DNA from: Plastoroseomonas hellenica
GTDB taxonomy: Bacteria; Pseudomonadota; Alphaproteobacteria; Acetobacterales; Acetobacteraceae
Direction of reading: 5' to 3'
Length of the DNA: 64,000 nucleotides
NCBI RefSeq assembly: GCF_018129085.1
Contig: NZ_JAAGBB010000001.1
Coordinates: 186,001 to 250,000 of the forward strand
The translations under genes and the position numbers were made by a program. How positions within the stretch are numbered: position 1 is the first letter of the stretch; each line of letters opens with the position of its first letter. This document shows, one piece after another, positions 54,311 to 62,823 of this stretch. The notes below the pieces were generated by a model that did not search any database, had not been told where the DNA came from, and saw only the letters and a list, made by a program, of their open reading frames with translations.

Positions 54311-57300
54311 ATGCCGCCTCTCGACGCCACGTCGCAGACGAACAAGCCCGACCCCAGCGAAAGCACCGGTGGTGCGCCGCCGCCCGATACGGCACCGGAC
54401 AGCACTGCCTTCGATGCCGCAGCCTCGGAAGCGCGGGCGTCGAACCCGCCGCCAGCCGACCCATCCGCATCCTCCGGCCAGCCCGCTGCGCCGGCGCCGG
54501 CCAGCCAGCCTGGCGCGCCGGCACCAGCGGACCCCTCCGCCTCATCCTCGGTCGGTCAGCCGCCCGCCGGAACAGCGCCGACCGACCCGTCCGCGAGCCA
54601 GACCACCTCCGAACCGCAAGACCCCAGCGCGAGCGGCGTCGGCGATGCCGTCAACGGCACGGTCCGCAACGGCACCGATCCGCTGGAGGCGATCCAGCGC
54701 CTCGACAGCACCGGCGACACCGCGCAGTTCAACGCAACCGCCGAAGGCAAGGTGCTGGTGCCGGTCCCGACGCCCCGCGGCGTCGTGCAGGTCGGCGGCA
54801 AGGGCCAGTACGGCTACAATATCGGTGTCGAGCGCACAGGAGAGACTGGCCAGCCGCCGAGCTACGACGTCACCTTCGACAAGCGCCTGCTGGCAGGGCC
54901 GCAGATCGAGACCGGCAAGGGCATGACGCCGGAGGGCACCAGGGTCGGTGCCGAGCTCAATTTCGGCACCGCCGATCGCGTGCGCATGCAATTCGACAAC
55001 CCGGAGGATGCGGCCCGCGCCGTCCAGCTTCTGGAGCGCACCGCGCTCGCCGAGACGGCACGCGACGCGGCCCGGCTGACCGATCCGTCGCTGAGCAACC
55101 CGGCCGGCAATCCGCTGAACGGCTCGGAAAGCAGCGACAACAACACCAACGCCCAGGACAGCTATGCGCCGGGCGGCGATCTCAACCCGGCGACGCATCT
55201 GCGCAACTTCGCCGACCAGGTCGCACCTTCGGCGGCCGATCAGCAATTCCTGCAGGACCATGTGACCGGCTATGGCCAGGAAGTCAGCGGTCAGTTGCGG
55301 GTGCGGGCGGAAGCCAAGTTCGGCCAGTTCGGTCTCGAAGGCCGGCTCGACGGCAATACGAGAGTGATGCGCGAGGTGACGCTGCCGCAGGACGGCCAAC
55401 CCGGCACGCTCTCCTATTCGATCGAGAACGGCGTCGAGCTGACTGCGAAGGAGAAGGTCGATCTCACCGACGGCCTCTTCACCGGCCAAATCTTCCACAA
55501 CAACGGTGAGCTCGGGGTCGTCGCGAACAACGTCGTCGATATCGGCCAGGTGAACAACCGGCTGACGCTCTCCTGGGATTTGCCGGACAGCGCCTTCGCC
55601 GGCGGTGGCCAGCCCTTCCCCGATGCCGATGTGCTGGGGAATGAGGCGCTGCATCCGGACCGCGTCTCGCTCTCCACCACCGCCGAAGGGACGATCCAGA
55701 ACCCGCTCGATCCCTCGCGCACCGATCTGGTGCGCGGCGAGAGCACGATCAGCCTCGACAACCCCGATCATCACGCGATGGAGCTGATCAAGGGCGGGAT
55801 GCGCGGCGACATCCGCGGTGCCCTGAACGGCCTGTCGCAGGATGTGGAGGCGAGCCAGACCGCGGAGATCGTGCGTCGTGACGGCAGCCAGACCCAGACC
55901 GAAATCGGCGTGAAGGTGGATGGCATTGGCGAGGCCAAGGGCTCCCTGATCCTCGAGCTCGGCAATGACGATGTGGTGTCCCGCGCCACCCGCTCGACCC
56001 CGCCGCCCGCCGATCCGACGACCCCCACTGATCCGGCGGATCCCACTGATCCCTCGCAGCCGGCACAGCCTGAGCAGGTCGTGGTGGTGCCGCATGACGG
56101 GCTGAATGTGCGCGCCGAGCCTGGCGCCGATGCCGCGCGCAACGGCGTCCTCTCGCATGGCACCTTCGCGCAGCCGACCGGTCAGACGGCGACGGATGTG
56201 GAGGGGCGCCCCTGGATCGAGGTGACCTCGACCGACACCAATGATCGTCCGGTCACCGGCTGGGTGGCGCAGGAATACACCCAGGCGCATCCCCAGGGTG
56301 CAATGGACGCGACCGGCCGCATGAATCCGGAGCTGGAGGCGGCTGGCTATCGCGAGGTGAAGGTGGCGGAAGGCGACACCGTCTGGGATATCGCAAAGCG
56401 CGAAGGCGCCGATTTCCAGGAGACAGTGGCGCTCAACCAGGACCACCTGATCGACCCGAACATGATCTTCGAGGGCGACACGGTCTATGTCCCGGGCACT
56501 GGTCGGCCGCCGGTGGCCGAGCCGCCGGCAGAGCCGCCCGCACCGCCTGTCCAGGATCCGAGCGGTTCCTCGGATAGCCAGCCGGCGCCGTCCGATCCGA
56601 GCGGCTCCTCGGGCAGTCAGCCGGCGCCGTCCGATCCGAGCAGCTCCTCTGGCAGCCAACCCGCGCCGTCCGATCCGAGCAGCTCCTCTGGCAGCCAACC
56701 CGCGCCGACCAATCCGACGGACAGCCAGCCGTCTGATCCGAGCAGCTCCACGGGCGGTCAGCCGACGCCGCCGCCCTCCGACCCGAGCAGCTCTTCTGGC
56801 AGCCAACCCGTGCCGACCAATCCGACGGAGGGTCAGCCGGCCAACACCGCCGGCCGGCCGGACATCGCCGGCATCGAGAACCAGTACCGTGTCGCGTCGG
56901 ACGGCAATGAGCTGGTCGATTTCCAGGCGAAGATCCTCGGCATCTCCGTGCCCGGCGGCTCGGTCGAGGGCATCACCCCGACCGAATCGCGCCTGCTCGG
57001 CAATCTCGGGCCGCTGGAGCTGAACGACTTCAAGGGCGTGGTGGACGGCGCGCGGGAGAAGGCGGCCGAGGTCTATTCCGGCGACGGCCACCCGACCCCG
57101 CCCGGCATCGGCGAGGAGAACCGCCAGAGCTGGGTCTACAATGACGGCCACCAGGACGCCTTCCGCCATGCCTACTGGAACGCGACCATGGCGAAACACC
57201 AGGGCGCCGACTTCGCCGAGCAATATGCGACGGCGCATGAGGCGCTGCCGGCGGACAAGGTCAACCAGACGCGCGAGACCATGGACCTCTACAACAACGA

Positions 57301-57523
57301 GGTCGGCCGACGTATCCAGGCGGAGAACCCGGATGCCTCGGATGGGGAGCTCGCGACCTTGGTGCAGCAGTCAATCGAGCGCGGCGAGATGCTTGTCGTG
57401 GATTCGCATGGCAACCTCGCCTGGAGCGATCAGGTGCCGGTCGGCGAACATGGGCGGGCACCGGCCGGGGGCGATCGCCCGGGCGGCATGAACGTCCCGG
57501 CTGGCGACGCCTCCGAGAGCTGA
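54311..57523 (+). CDS. Large modular protein: Pro/Ser-rich, SH3, LysM and C-terminal putative enzyme domain
   Basis: A 1070-residue acidic protein without a classical signal peptide. Layout: Pro/Ser/Ala-rich N-terminus (1-115); a long soluble region (about 120-560); a bacterial SH3-like domain near 590-665 (HDGLNVRAEPGADA, GWVAQEYTQAHP); a LysM near 681-730 (KVAEGDTVWDIAKREGADF, FEGDTVYVPG); 13-residue PSSSSGSQPAP-type repeats (749-845); and a C-terminal domain (about 855-1040) with GHQDAFRHAYWNATMAKHQG and MDLYNNEVGRRI. The last recalls the DUF6973-type domain found at the ends of polymorphic secreted proteins (from memory). Start at 54311 has AGGAGGAG 6 bases upstream. Likely an exported, peptidoglycan-binding effector or toxin of the nearby type III locus (inference). 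Confidence 0.78.
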   Translation: MPPLDATSQTNKPDPSESTGGAPPPDTAPDSTAFDAAASEARASNPPPADPSASSGQPAAPAPASQPGAPAPADPSASSSVGQPPAGTAPTDPSASQTTSEPQDPSASGVGDAVNGTVRNGTDPLEAIQRLDSTGDTAQFNATAEGKVLVPVPTPRGVVQVGGKGQYGYNIGVERTGETGQPPSYDVTFDKRLLAGPQIETGKGMTPEGTRVGAELNFGTADRVRMQFDNPEDAARAVQLLERTALAETARDAARLTDPSLSNPAGNPLNGSESSDNNTNAQDSYAPGGDLNPATHLRNFADQVAPSAADQQFLQDHVTGYGQEVSGQLRVRAEAKFGQFGLEGRLDGNTRVMREVTLPQDGQPGTLSYSIENGVELTAKEKVDLTDGLFTGQIFHNNGELGVVANNVVDIGQVNNRLTLSWDLPDSAFAGGGQPFPDADVLGNEALHPDRVSLSTTAEGTIQNPLDPSRTDLVRGESTISLDNPDHHAMELIKGGMRGDIRGALNGLSQDVEASQTAEIVRRDGSQTQTEIGVKVDGIGEAKGSLILELGNDDVVSRATRSTPPPADPTTPTDPADPTDPSQPAQPEQVVVVPHDGLNVRAEPGADAARNGVLSHGTFAQPTGQTATDVEGRPWIEVTSTDTNDRPVTGWVAQEYTQAHPQGAMDATGRMNPELEAAGYREVKVAEGDTVWDIAKREGADFQETVALNQDHLIDPNMIFEGDTVYVPGTGRPPVAEPPAEPPAPPVQDPSGSSDSQPAPSDPSGSSGSQPAPSDPSSSSGSQPAPSDPSSSSGSQPAPTNPTDSQPSDPSSSTGGQPTPPPSDPSSSSGSQPVPTNPTEGQPANTAGRPDIAGIENQYRVASDGNELVDFQAKILGISVPGGSVEGITPTESRLLGNLGPLELNDFKGVVDGAREKAAEVYSGDGHPTPPGIGEENRQSWVYNDGHQDAFRHAYWNATMAKHQGADFAEQYATAHEALPADKVNQTRETMDLYNNEVGRRIQAENPDASDGELATLVQQSIERGEMLVVDSHGNLAWSDQVPVGEHGRAPAGGDRPGGMNVPAGDASES
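56555..56836 (+). repeat. Tandem 39-base coding repeats
   Basis: Four consecutive 39-base units (56555-56593, 56594-56632, 56633-56671, 56672-56710) and two or three imperfect ones after them code the DPSSSSGSQPAPS linker. Units 3 and 4 differ only near their last codon, which suggests recent duplication. Since the unit is a multiple of three, changes in copy number would lengthen or shorten the linker without a frameshift. Confidence 0.85.
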
Positions 57524-57527
57524 CCGG

Positions 57528-57884
57528 GTGAGGAAGAGTGTGTGGATCGCGGCGGCGGCGCTCATCATCGCCGTCGCCGGCTATGGAGGATACATGAGCA
57601 CCACCACGACCGGCTTCGACGCCGAAACCTGGCGCGCGCATCGCAACGCCAGCCCGCAGGACAATCCCCGGCGCGAGATGCTGCGCGCCGTCCAGGAGGA
57701 TGTGCTGCGCCCGGGCCGCGGCCGCGACGAGATCCTCGCCATCCTCGGTGAGCCGGAGCGCCGCAGCAGCCAGGCGGACCAGTACGACATGGGCCCACAC
57801 CGCTACGGCATCGACAACGAGACCCTGGTAATCGAATACGACGGCGAAGGTCGGCTCACCGGCGCGCGCGTCACGCGCGGCTGA
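57528..57884 (+). CDS. Small exported SmpA/OmlA-like protein
   Basis: A 118-residue protein with an N-terminal hydrophobic segment (SVWIAAAALIIAVAGYGGY) that anchors or exports it. The C-terminal 60 residues (PGRGRDEILAILGEPERRS, then LVIEYDGEGRLTGARV) resemble the small SmpA/OmlA (BamE-like) fold, in which a helix pair and a three-stranded sheet bind partner proteins. No lipobox Cys. It begins with a GTG 4 bases after the large SH3/LysM gene and must be co-expressed with it, making it a candidate immunity, chaperone or anchoring partner (inference). Confidence 0.7.
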   Translation: MRKSVWIAAAALIIAVAGYGGYMSTTTTGFDAETWRAHRNASPQDNPRREMLRAVQEDVLRPGRGRDEILAILGEPERRSSQADQYDMGPHRYGIDNETLVIEYDGEGRLTGARVTRG

Positions 57885-57905
57885 AACACCTCCGCCGAAG
57901 CACCA

Positions 57906-57937
57906 ATCGCCGCACGGGCACGCGCCCATGCGGCGAT
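57906..57937. terminator. Bidirectional terminator hairpin
   Basis: Between the convergent SmpA-like gene and the five-repeat gene: a 9-bp perfect stem (57906-57914 with 57929-57937), then a C/A mismatch, then a further 4-bp stem (57916-57919 with 57924-57927) closed by ACGC. It is 22 bases after one stop and 9 bases after the other. No T run, but it is the strongest structure in the gap. Confidence 0.6.
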
Positions 57938-57945
57938 CGCGTTCA

Positions 57946-60900
57946 TCAGCCCGTCCGTCGCTGCGCCTGGTCGCCATCCTCCGGCGCCGTGTCGTTCATG
58001 CGGCCGAGGCGGAGATACGGCGCCAGATAGCCGCGCTCCACATCGGTCTGCGCCGCATGGCCCAGACGCGCGGCGAGCGCGCCCTGATCGCCATGCACCA
58101 GCGGCGCACCTTCGGTGAGATGCACGAGCGCGGCCTGGCCATAGGCATCCAGCGCCGCCTCCAGCGCCTCCCGCGGCAACGTGCCGCGTTCGGTCTCCAC
58201 CACGGCATGCAGGAAGGCTTCGCGCGCCGCCGCGAGTGCCAGCTCGGCAGGCTCCGTGCCACCGGCGGTCGCGCGATCCGCCGGCACGCCGAGCCGTCCG
58301 GCGGCGAGCAGTGCGCCCCCGGTCAGCGCTTCCGACAGCGCTGCGCGATGATCGCCCGCCGCGTCCAGGAGCGCGCCGAGATCGAAGCCGGACGCCTGGA
58401 AGGTCGCCCAGGCGGCGGCGCTGCCCTGCCGCGCCGCGATCCCGAGCAGCGCCTCGGCCGGCGGCACGCCCGGCTGCAGCACCGGCGGGCCTGCGGCATC
58501 GAGGCCGGCGAGCGTCGTCGCCCATTCGCGGGCGACGCCGGCCCAGGCCTCCTGGCGGCGCGCCACCTCGCCCGGCGGCAGCCACCAGGCGAGGCGCACC
58601 CGCTCCATCTGCAGCAGCGCATCGGCGAAGCCGGTCCGCGCCTGCTCGGCGAGCCCGCCCTGCGGACCCTTGCCGGCGGCATGCGCGGGATCGAGGCCAT
58701 AGGCCAGGAACAGGCGCAGATCCTCGCCGGCCGCCGTCGCGGACACGTCGCGTGGGCCGCGGCTGGCGCGCCAGGTATCGTTGTCGAGATGCAGCGCCCG
58801 CACGCGCGGCGGCATCTCCTCCGCCGCCGCGACCGAGGTCTTGCGGATGCCGGCGAGGCCCAACGAGAGCAGCGAGCCATCCCAGGTCTCGAAGCCGCTT
58901 CCGGGCGGCATCTCGTCGAGCGTCAGGGTGCCGGCGACAGCGGCGCGATGCAGCCGCGCCGCTTCCAGCATCGCCTCGGTGGCGCCTGCGGTGCCGAGGG
59001 CGACGAAGATGCGCGTATCGTCCATGCGCCAGAGCCGCGTGTCGTCCGGCAGCGCCTCGGCGCCCGGGCCGGTTGCAAGATCGAGCGGCACCGGCGTCGG
59101 CCGCATGTACTCGATATAGGGGCCGAGCAGCCCGGCCAGGCTGTCGGCGCCTGCATCGGCGCCACCCGAGAGGTGCAGCACCGCGCTCGCCGGCATCTCC
59201 TGCGGGGTCGCGGTCGGCCCGCCTTGCGGCGCAGCGAGTGTCGGCGCCGTGCCGAAGGTCTTCACTGTCCCATCCGCTAGCGCCAGCTTGCCCGACACCG
59301 TGAGTGCCGACGGCATGCCGTCGGCACCGAGGGTCATGCTGACCGAGATGTCGATGCTGCGCGGCGCCCCCTGCACCCCGGCCAGGGCCTCCGCCAAAGC
59401 GGGGGCGAGGGCTGCCGCGACCTGGGGCGCCAGCGGGCCCAGCACCTGGCTGGCGCCGGCCGCCTCGAAGCCGACGATCACGGCACCGGTGCCGGGATCG
59501 TGCTGCAGCGTCAGCCCGGCGCCGAGCGGCGTCGGCGCCGGCAACGCGATCTGGTCCGCGATCTCGCGCGATATCGCGACCGGGGTCCGGTCCGGCAGCG
59601 CCGCGACCGCGGTCGCATTGGCAGGCAGCGGGGCGGGCCGCGATTCGCCGGCCGGCGTGGTCTCGCTGGTAAGCGGCGTCACCCGCGTGCCGCCGAGGGC
59701 CATGATCGCCAGATCAGTGCCTTGCAGTGGCATCGCGCGCGGCGCGGTGCCGAGGATCGTGCGGGCATCGCCGGCGGTGCTGGCCCAGCCGGATGCCTGA
59801 TGGCTCGGCAGCAAGGTCAGCCCGGACTGTTCCTCGACCTTGCTGTTCAGCGCCACCCAGCGCTCCTGCACGGCGAGTGCGGCGCGCGGCTCGGCGCCGG
59901 CGCGCAGCAGCCCGGCGAGCGGGCCGGGCATGGCCTCGATCTGCGCGAAGGCGGCGGCGTCCAGCGCGCCCGGCGCGCCGAGCAGCCTCGATGCGACCTG
60001 CCATGGCCGTTCGGCGGCCAGGGCGGCATAGGCCGTCTGCGACATGCCGAGGCTCTGTGCGGGCTGGGTGCCGAACAGGAGGTTCAGCAGGTCGCCCGGC
60101 AGTTCCAGGACCTCCGGAACGAGATCCTGCGGCTTGTGCTTCTGCTGGCCGGGGGCCTTGTCCAGGCCGGGGGGCGTCGCCGGCGCCGATGCGTGGGCGG
60201 CGGCGTGGGGGTGTGCCGGTCCCGCGTAGCCGGGATCGGGGCCGATGTAGTTCCGCGCCGTCGCCCAGTCCTGGCTGCCCGGCGCGAGCGGTTGCGGCGT
60301 GGCGGCGGGCCCGGTGACGCCGATCGGGTCAGTCGTCATCGCGTTCCTCCTCTCTGCGGATGCGGGTGGCCCGGCGGATGGGCCGATCTGCGCGGAAGCC
60401 GCGGCGGCCAGTATGGTCGATGCGGCAGTCGGGTTGGCGGTGGCCTGCTGGGATGGCGCCGCCACCGGTCCCAGGGGGGCCTTCGGCCCCAGGCCTGGGA
60501 CCTGCATGGGTTCCGGCTCGGAGAGCCGGTTCAGAAGATTGCCTGGCAATTCCAGGACCTTCGGGACGAGGTCCTGCAACCGATGCTTTTCCTGGCCGGG
60601 CGCCTTCTGCAGACCGGGGGGCATCGCCGGCGCTGCGGAATGCGCCGCCGCCGGGGAGGGCGCGGCAGGCCCGGTATCGGGCCCGATATAGTTGCGCGCC
60701 GAAGCCCAGTTCTCGCTGCCCAGGACCGAGGTGGCGGGCGGCCCGGCGGGGCCGATTGGTGCGGTGGCCATTGTCGTTGTCCCCGTTTTGGGTTCGGGCT
60801 GCGCGGTCATCGGGCCAGGCCTGGGCGCGGCGCCCGGCGCCGGCTGAGGCCCCGACAATGCGCTCAGCAAATTGCCCGGCACTTCGAGGATTCTCTGAAC

Positions 60901-61758
60901 GAGGCCCTGCGAGCCGGGATTTGCCATGGCGGGTGACTTGGCAGTCGCTGCCGGGCCAGTCGCAGCAGAGGAAGTCGGCACCGTCGCCGTCGGCTGCGTG
61001 GTGGAATCGCGCCCGATGTAATTGCGCGCCCCTGTCGAAGTCGCGCCACCTGGCATCGGGCCCTGCGGCGCGGCGCCAGGACCGATTGGTGCCGAAACAG
61101 TCATCGTCATCCCAGCGGCCGGTTCGGCCCGCGCGTTCATCGGGCCAGGCTTGGGTGCGGCGACCGGCGCCGGATGAGGCCCCGACACCAGGCCCATCAG
61201 ATTGCCCGGCAACTCGAGGATCTTCGGGATGAGGCCCTGCGCCCCGGGATTCGCGGCGGTGGATGGCTTGGCTGTCGCCGTCATGGGCGCTGCGGGGCCT
61301 GCCGCGGCGGAAGGCGGCGCAGCCGCGGTGGGCGCCGTGGCGGCATCGCGCCCGATGTAGTTGCGCGTCCCTGCCGGAGCCTGGCCACCCGGCATCGGGC
61401 CCTGCAGTGCGGCTGCAACCGATCCGGCGACACCGTTCGGATTGGCCGCGGAGGGCATGCCGGGCTGGGTCTTCGCAGCAAGCCCGGGGGCCTGGGCCGC
61501 AGGCTTGCCGAGCAGCAGGTTCAGGAGATCGCCCGGCACATCCAGGACGGTTGGGATGAGTCCCTGCTGCCCGGGCGTTTCCGCGGCCGCGGGCTTCGCC
61601 GCCGCCGGCGTCGCGACGGGCGCCGATGCCGGCGCATCGGGCGCGGCGCCGGGGTCATGCCGGACGTAGCTGCGCGCGCCCGGCCAATCCGCGCCGCCCG
61701 GGAAGGGCTCCTGCGCCGCGGCGGCGGATCCGGTGAGGCTGATCGGACCAGTCGGCAT
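57946..61758 (-). CDS. 1270-residue repeat protein downstream of sctU
   Basis: Not assigned to a known family. Residues 1-575 are five diverged copies of one unit: a PIG-rich start, an ARNYIGPD-type motif (copies ARSYVRHD, TRNYIGRD, ARNYIGRD, ARNYIGPD, ARNYIGPD), an Ala/Pro-rich linker, and an amphipathic helix of the LVPKVLELPGNLLNLLSG type. The first unit is the protein's own N-terminus. Residues 575-1270 are a non-repetitive, Ala/Leu-rich region without visible catalytic motifs, signal peptide or membrane helix. GGGAGGA lies just before the ATG, 12 bases after the sctU stop, so it is in the sct operon. Possible roles: type III substrate, needle-length ruler (SctP-like) or large effector. 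Confidence 0.75.
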   Translation of the reverse strand: MPTGPISLTGSAAAAQEPFPGGADWPGARSYVRHDPGAAPDAPASAPVATPAAAKPAAAETPGQQGLIPTVLDVPGDLLNLLLGKPAAQAPGLAAKTQPGMPSAANPNGVAGSVAAALQGPMPGGQAPAGTRNYIGRDAATAPTAAAPPSAAAGPAAPMTATAKPSTAANPGAQGLIPKILELPGNLMGLVSGPHPAPVAAPKPGPMNARAEPAAGMTMTVSAPIGPGAAPQGPMPGGATSTGARNYIGRDSTTQPTATVPTSSAATGPAATAKSPAMANPGSQGLVQRILEVPGNLLSALSGPQPAPGAAPRPGPMTAQPEPKTGTTTMATAPIGPAGPPATSVLGSENWASARNYIGPDTGPAAPSPAAAHSAAPAMPPGLQKAPGQEKHRLQDLVPKVLELPGNLLNRLSEPEPMQVPGLGPKAPLGPVAAPSQQATANPTAASTILAAAASAQIGPSAGPPASAERRNAMTTDPIGVTGPAATPQPLAPGSQDWATARNYIGPDPGYAGPAHPHAAAHASAPATPPGLDKAPGQQKHKPQDLVPEVLELPGDLLNLLFGTQPAQSLGMSQTAYAALAAERPWQVASRLLGAPGALDAAAFAQIEAMPGPLAGLLRAGAEPRAALAVQERWVALNSKVEEQSGLTLLPSHQASGWASTAGDARTILGTAPRAMPLQGTDLAIMALGGTRVTPLTSETTPAGESRPAPLPANATAVAALPDRTPVAISREIADQIALPAPTPLGAGLTLQHDPGTGAVIVGFEAAGASQVLGPLAPQVAAALAPALAEALAGVQGAPRSIDISVSMTLGADGMPSALTVSGKLALADGTVKTFGTAPTLAAPQGGPTATPQEMPASAVLHLSGGADAGADSLAGLLGPYIEYMRPTPVPLDLATGPGAEALPDDTRLWRMDDTRIFVALGTAGATEAMLEAARLHRAAVAGTLTLDEMPPGSGFETWDGSLLSLGLAGIRKTSVAAAEEMPPRVRALHLDNDTWRASRGPRDVSATAAGEDLRLFLAYGLDPAHAAGKGPQGGLAEQARTGFADALLQMERVRLAWWLPPGEVARRQEAWAGVAREWATTLAGLDAAGPPVLQPGVPPAEALLGIAARQGSAAAWATFQASGFDLGALLDAAGDHRAALSEALTGGALLAAGRLGVPADRATAGGTEPAELALAAAREAFLHAVVETERGTLPREALEAALDAYGQAALVHLTEGAPLVHGDQGALAARLGHAAQTDVERGYLAPYLRLGRMNDTAPEDGDQAQRRTG
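60040..61758 (-). repeat. Five tandem coding units of about 300-450 bases
   Basis: The ARNYIGPD motif recurs at about 61660, 61353, 61013, 60688 and 60240, and the LELPGNLL helix at about 61530, 61205, 60870, 60545 and 60090. Unit spacing is about 305, 340, 325 and 450 bases. The copies are diverged at the DNA level (differing codons and linker lengths), so the duplication is old and they are not simple-sequence repeats. Confidence 0.8.
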
Positions 61759-61770
61759 TGCGTTCCTCCC

Positions 61771-62823
61771 TCACAGGGCACCGACGCGCACCAGCGCGGC
61801 GGCGACTTTCTGGAACAGGTCCTGCGGTACGAAGCTGCCGGGCGGCGCGCGGCGCGCCAGCGCAGCCGCCAGCGCCGCGTCCTCGACGGTGGGGATGCCG
61901 GCGCGCGCGGCTTCCGTGACCAGATGCGCGCCGCGCGCGACGACCGCGGGCACCGGCGTCTCGCCGCGCACGAAGCGGATCGCGATGGCCGGGCCGTCCG
62001 GCTGCGTCACCAACAGCGTCGCGTGACGCAGGCCGGTCCTGACCGGCGGTGCCCCCGCCGCGCTCCGCATCAGCCGGCGCCGCGCATTGCGCACTAGCGG
62101 ATCGCCCTCCTGCTCCTTGCGCTCGCGCTTCTGCTCGGTGAGCGACATCCGCATGTCGCGCCGGAACAGCCAGTTCTGCAGCCCGACATCGGCAAGGCCG
62201 GCGACCAGGAACAGCGCGATGGCAGCGACCAGCATCGGCGTGAACAGCCCCTGCACGGCGCCGCGCACGCCCTCCATCCCATGCGCGGGCACCTGGACCA
62301 GCGCGCCGAGGCCGCCGATCAGGATGCCGGTGAGCACCGCCGCGATCAGCAACGCCTTGAGCATCGCCTTCACGAGCTCGATCAGCGACCGCATCGAGAC
62401 GATGCGCTTGGCACCCTCCACCGGATTGAGTTTGCTGAGGTTGGGCGACACCGGCTGCATCGAGAAGGGGATGCCCTTCAGCACCACGATGGCGCTCAGC
62501 ACCGCGAGGCCGAGCGCGATGCCAAAGGCCGGCACCACGGTCGCTAGGGCCGCATCGCGCGCCGCCGCGCGCAGATGGCCGAGCCCCACCAGCCCATGAC
62601 CGGCGGCATGCTCGTCGAGCGCGATGCCGGCCGCCCGCAAGAGGCCGGTGCCGGACGCGACGAAGCCCGCCGCACCGAGCAACAGGAGGCAAAGCACGCC
62701 GGCCAGCGCGGTGCCGCTCACCATGTCGCGGCTGCTGGCGACCTGGCCCTTCTTCCGCGCATCGTCGAGCTTCTTCTTCGAGGGCGGAAGCGGCCTTTCC
62801 TCGCTGTCGTCCTGCCCGCTCAT
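61771..62823 (-). CDS. sctU: Type III secretion export-apparatus switch protein SctU (non-canonical)
   Basis: A 350-residue SctU/FlhB-family protein, normal length. N-terminus SKKKLDDARKKGQVASSRDM, four transmembrane helices between residues 35 and 215, the long linker helix (LTEQKRERKEQEGDPLVRNA) and the cytoplasmic domain (RFVRGETPVPAVVARG, VPQDLFQKVAAAL). In the last, the segment VTQPDGPAIAIRF aligns with VTNPTHIAIAIRY, so the self-cleaving NPTH is QPDG, without the cyclising Asn. The RGETPVP wording favours non-flagellar SctU over FlhB. The ATG lies inside a hairpin and overlaps the stop of a possible small gene. Confidence 0.9.
   Translation of the reverse strand: MSGQDDSEERPLPPSKKKLDDARKKGQVASSRDMVSGTALAGVLCLLLLGAAGFVASGTGLLRAAGIALDEHAAGHGLVGLGHLRAAARDAALATVVPAFGIALGLAVLSAIVVLKGIPFSMQPVSPNLSKLNPVEGAKRIVSMRSLIELVKAMLKALLIAAVLTGILIGGLGALVQVPAHGMEGVRGAVQGLFTPMLVAAIALFLVAGLADVGLQNWLFRRDMRMSLTEQKRERKEQEGDPLVRNARRRLMRSAAGAPPVRTGLRHATLLVTQPDGPAIAIRFVRGETPVPAVVARGAHLVTEAARAGIPTVEDAALAAALARRAPPGSFVPQDLFQKVAAALVRVGAL

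Noticed and set aside
54542-57238. An 898-codon open frame opposite the SH3/LysM gene
   Set aside because: Mirror frame of a GC-rich gene; composition is Arg/Gly/Ala with no domain, and the plus-strand frame has clear SH3 and LysM motifs and a good ribosome site.
60040-61758. CRISPR-like or non-coding repeat array
   Set aside because: Units are 300-450 bases, diverged, without regular spacers, and all lie in one intact reading frame.
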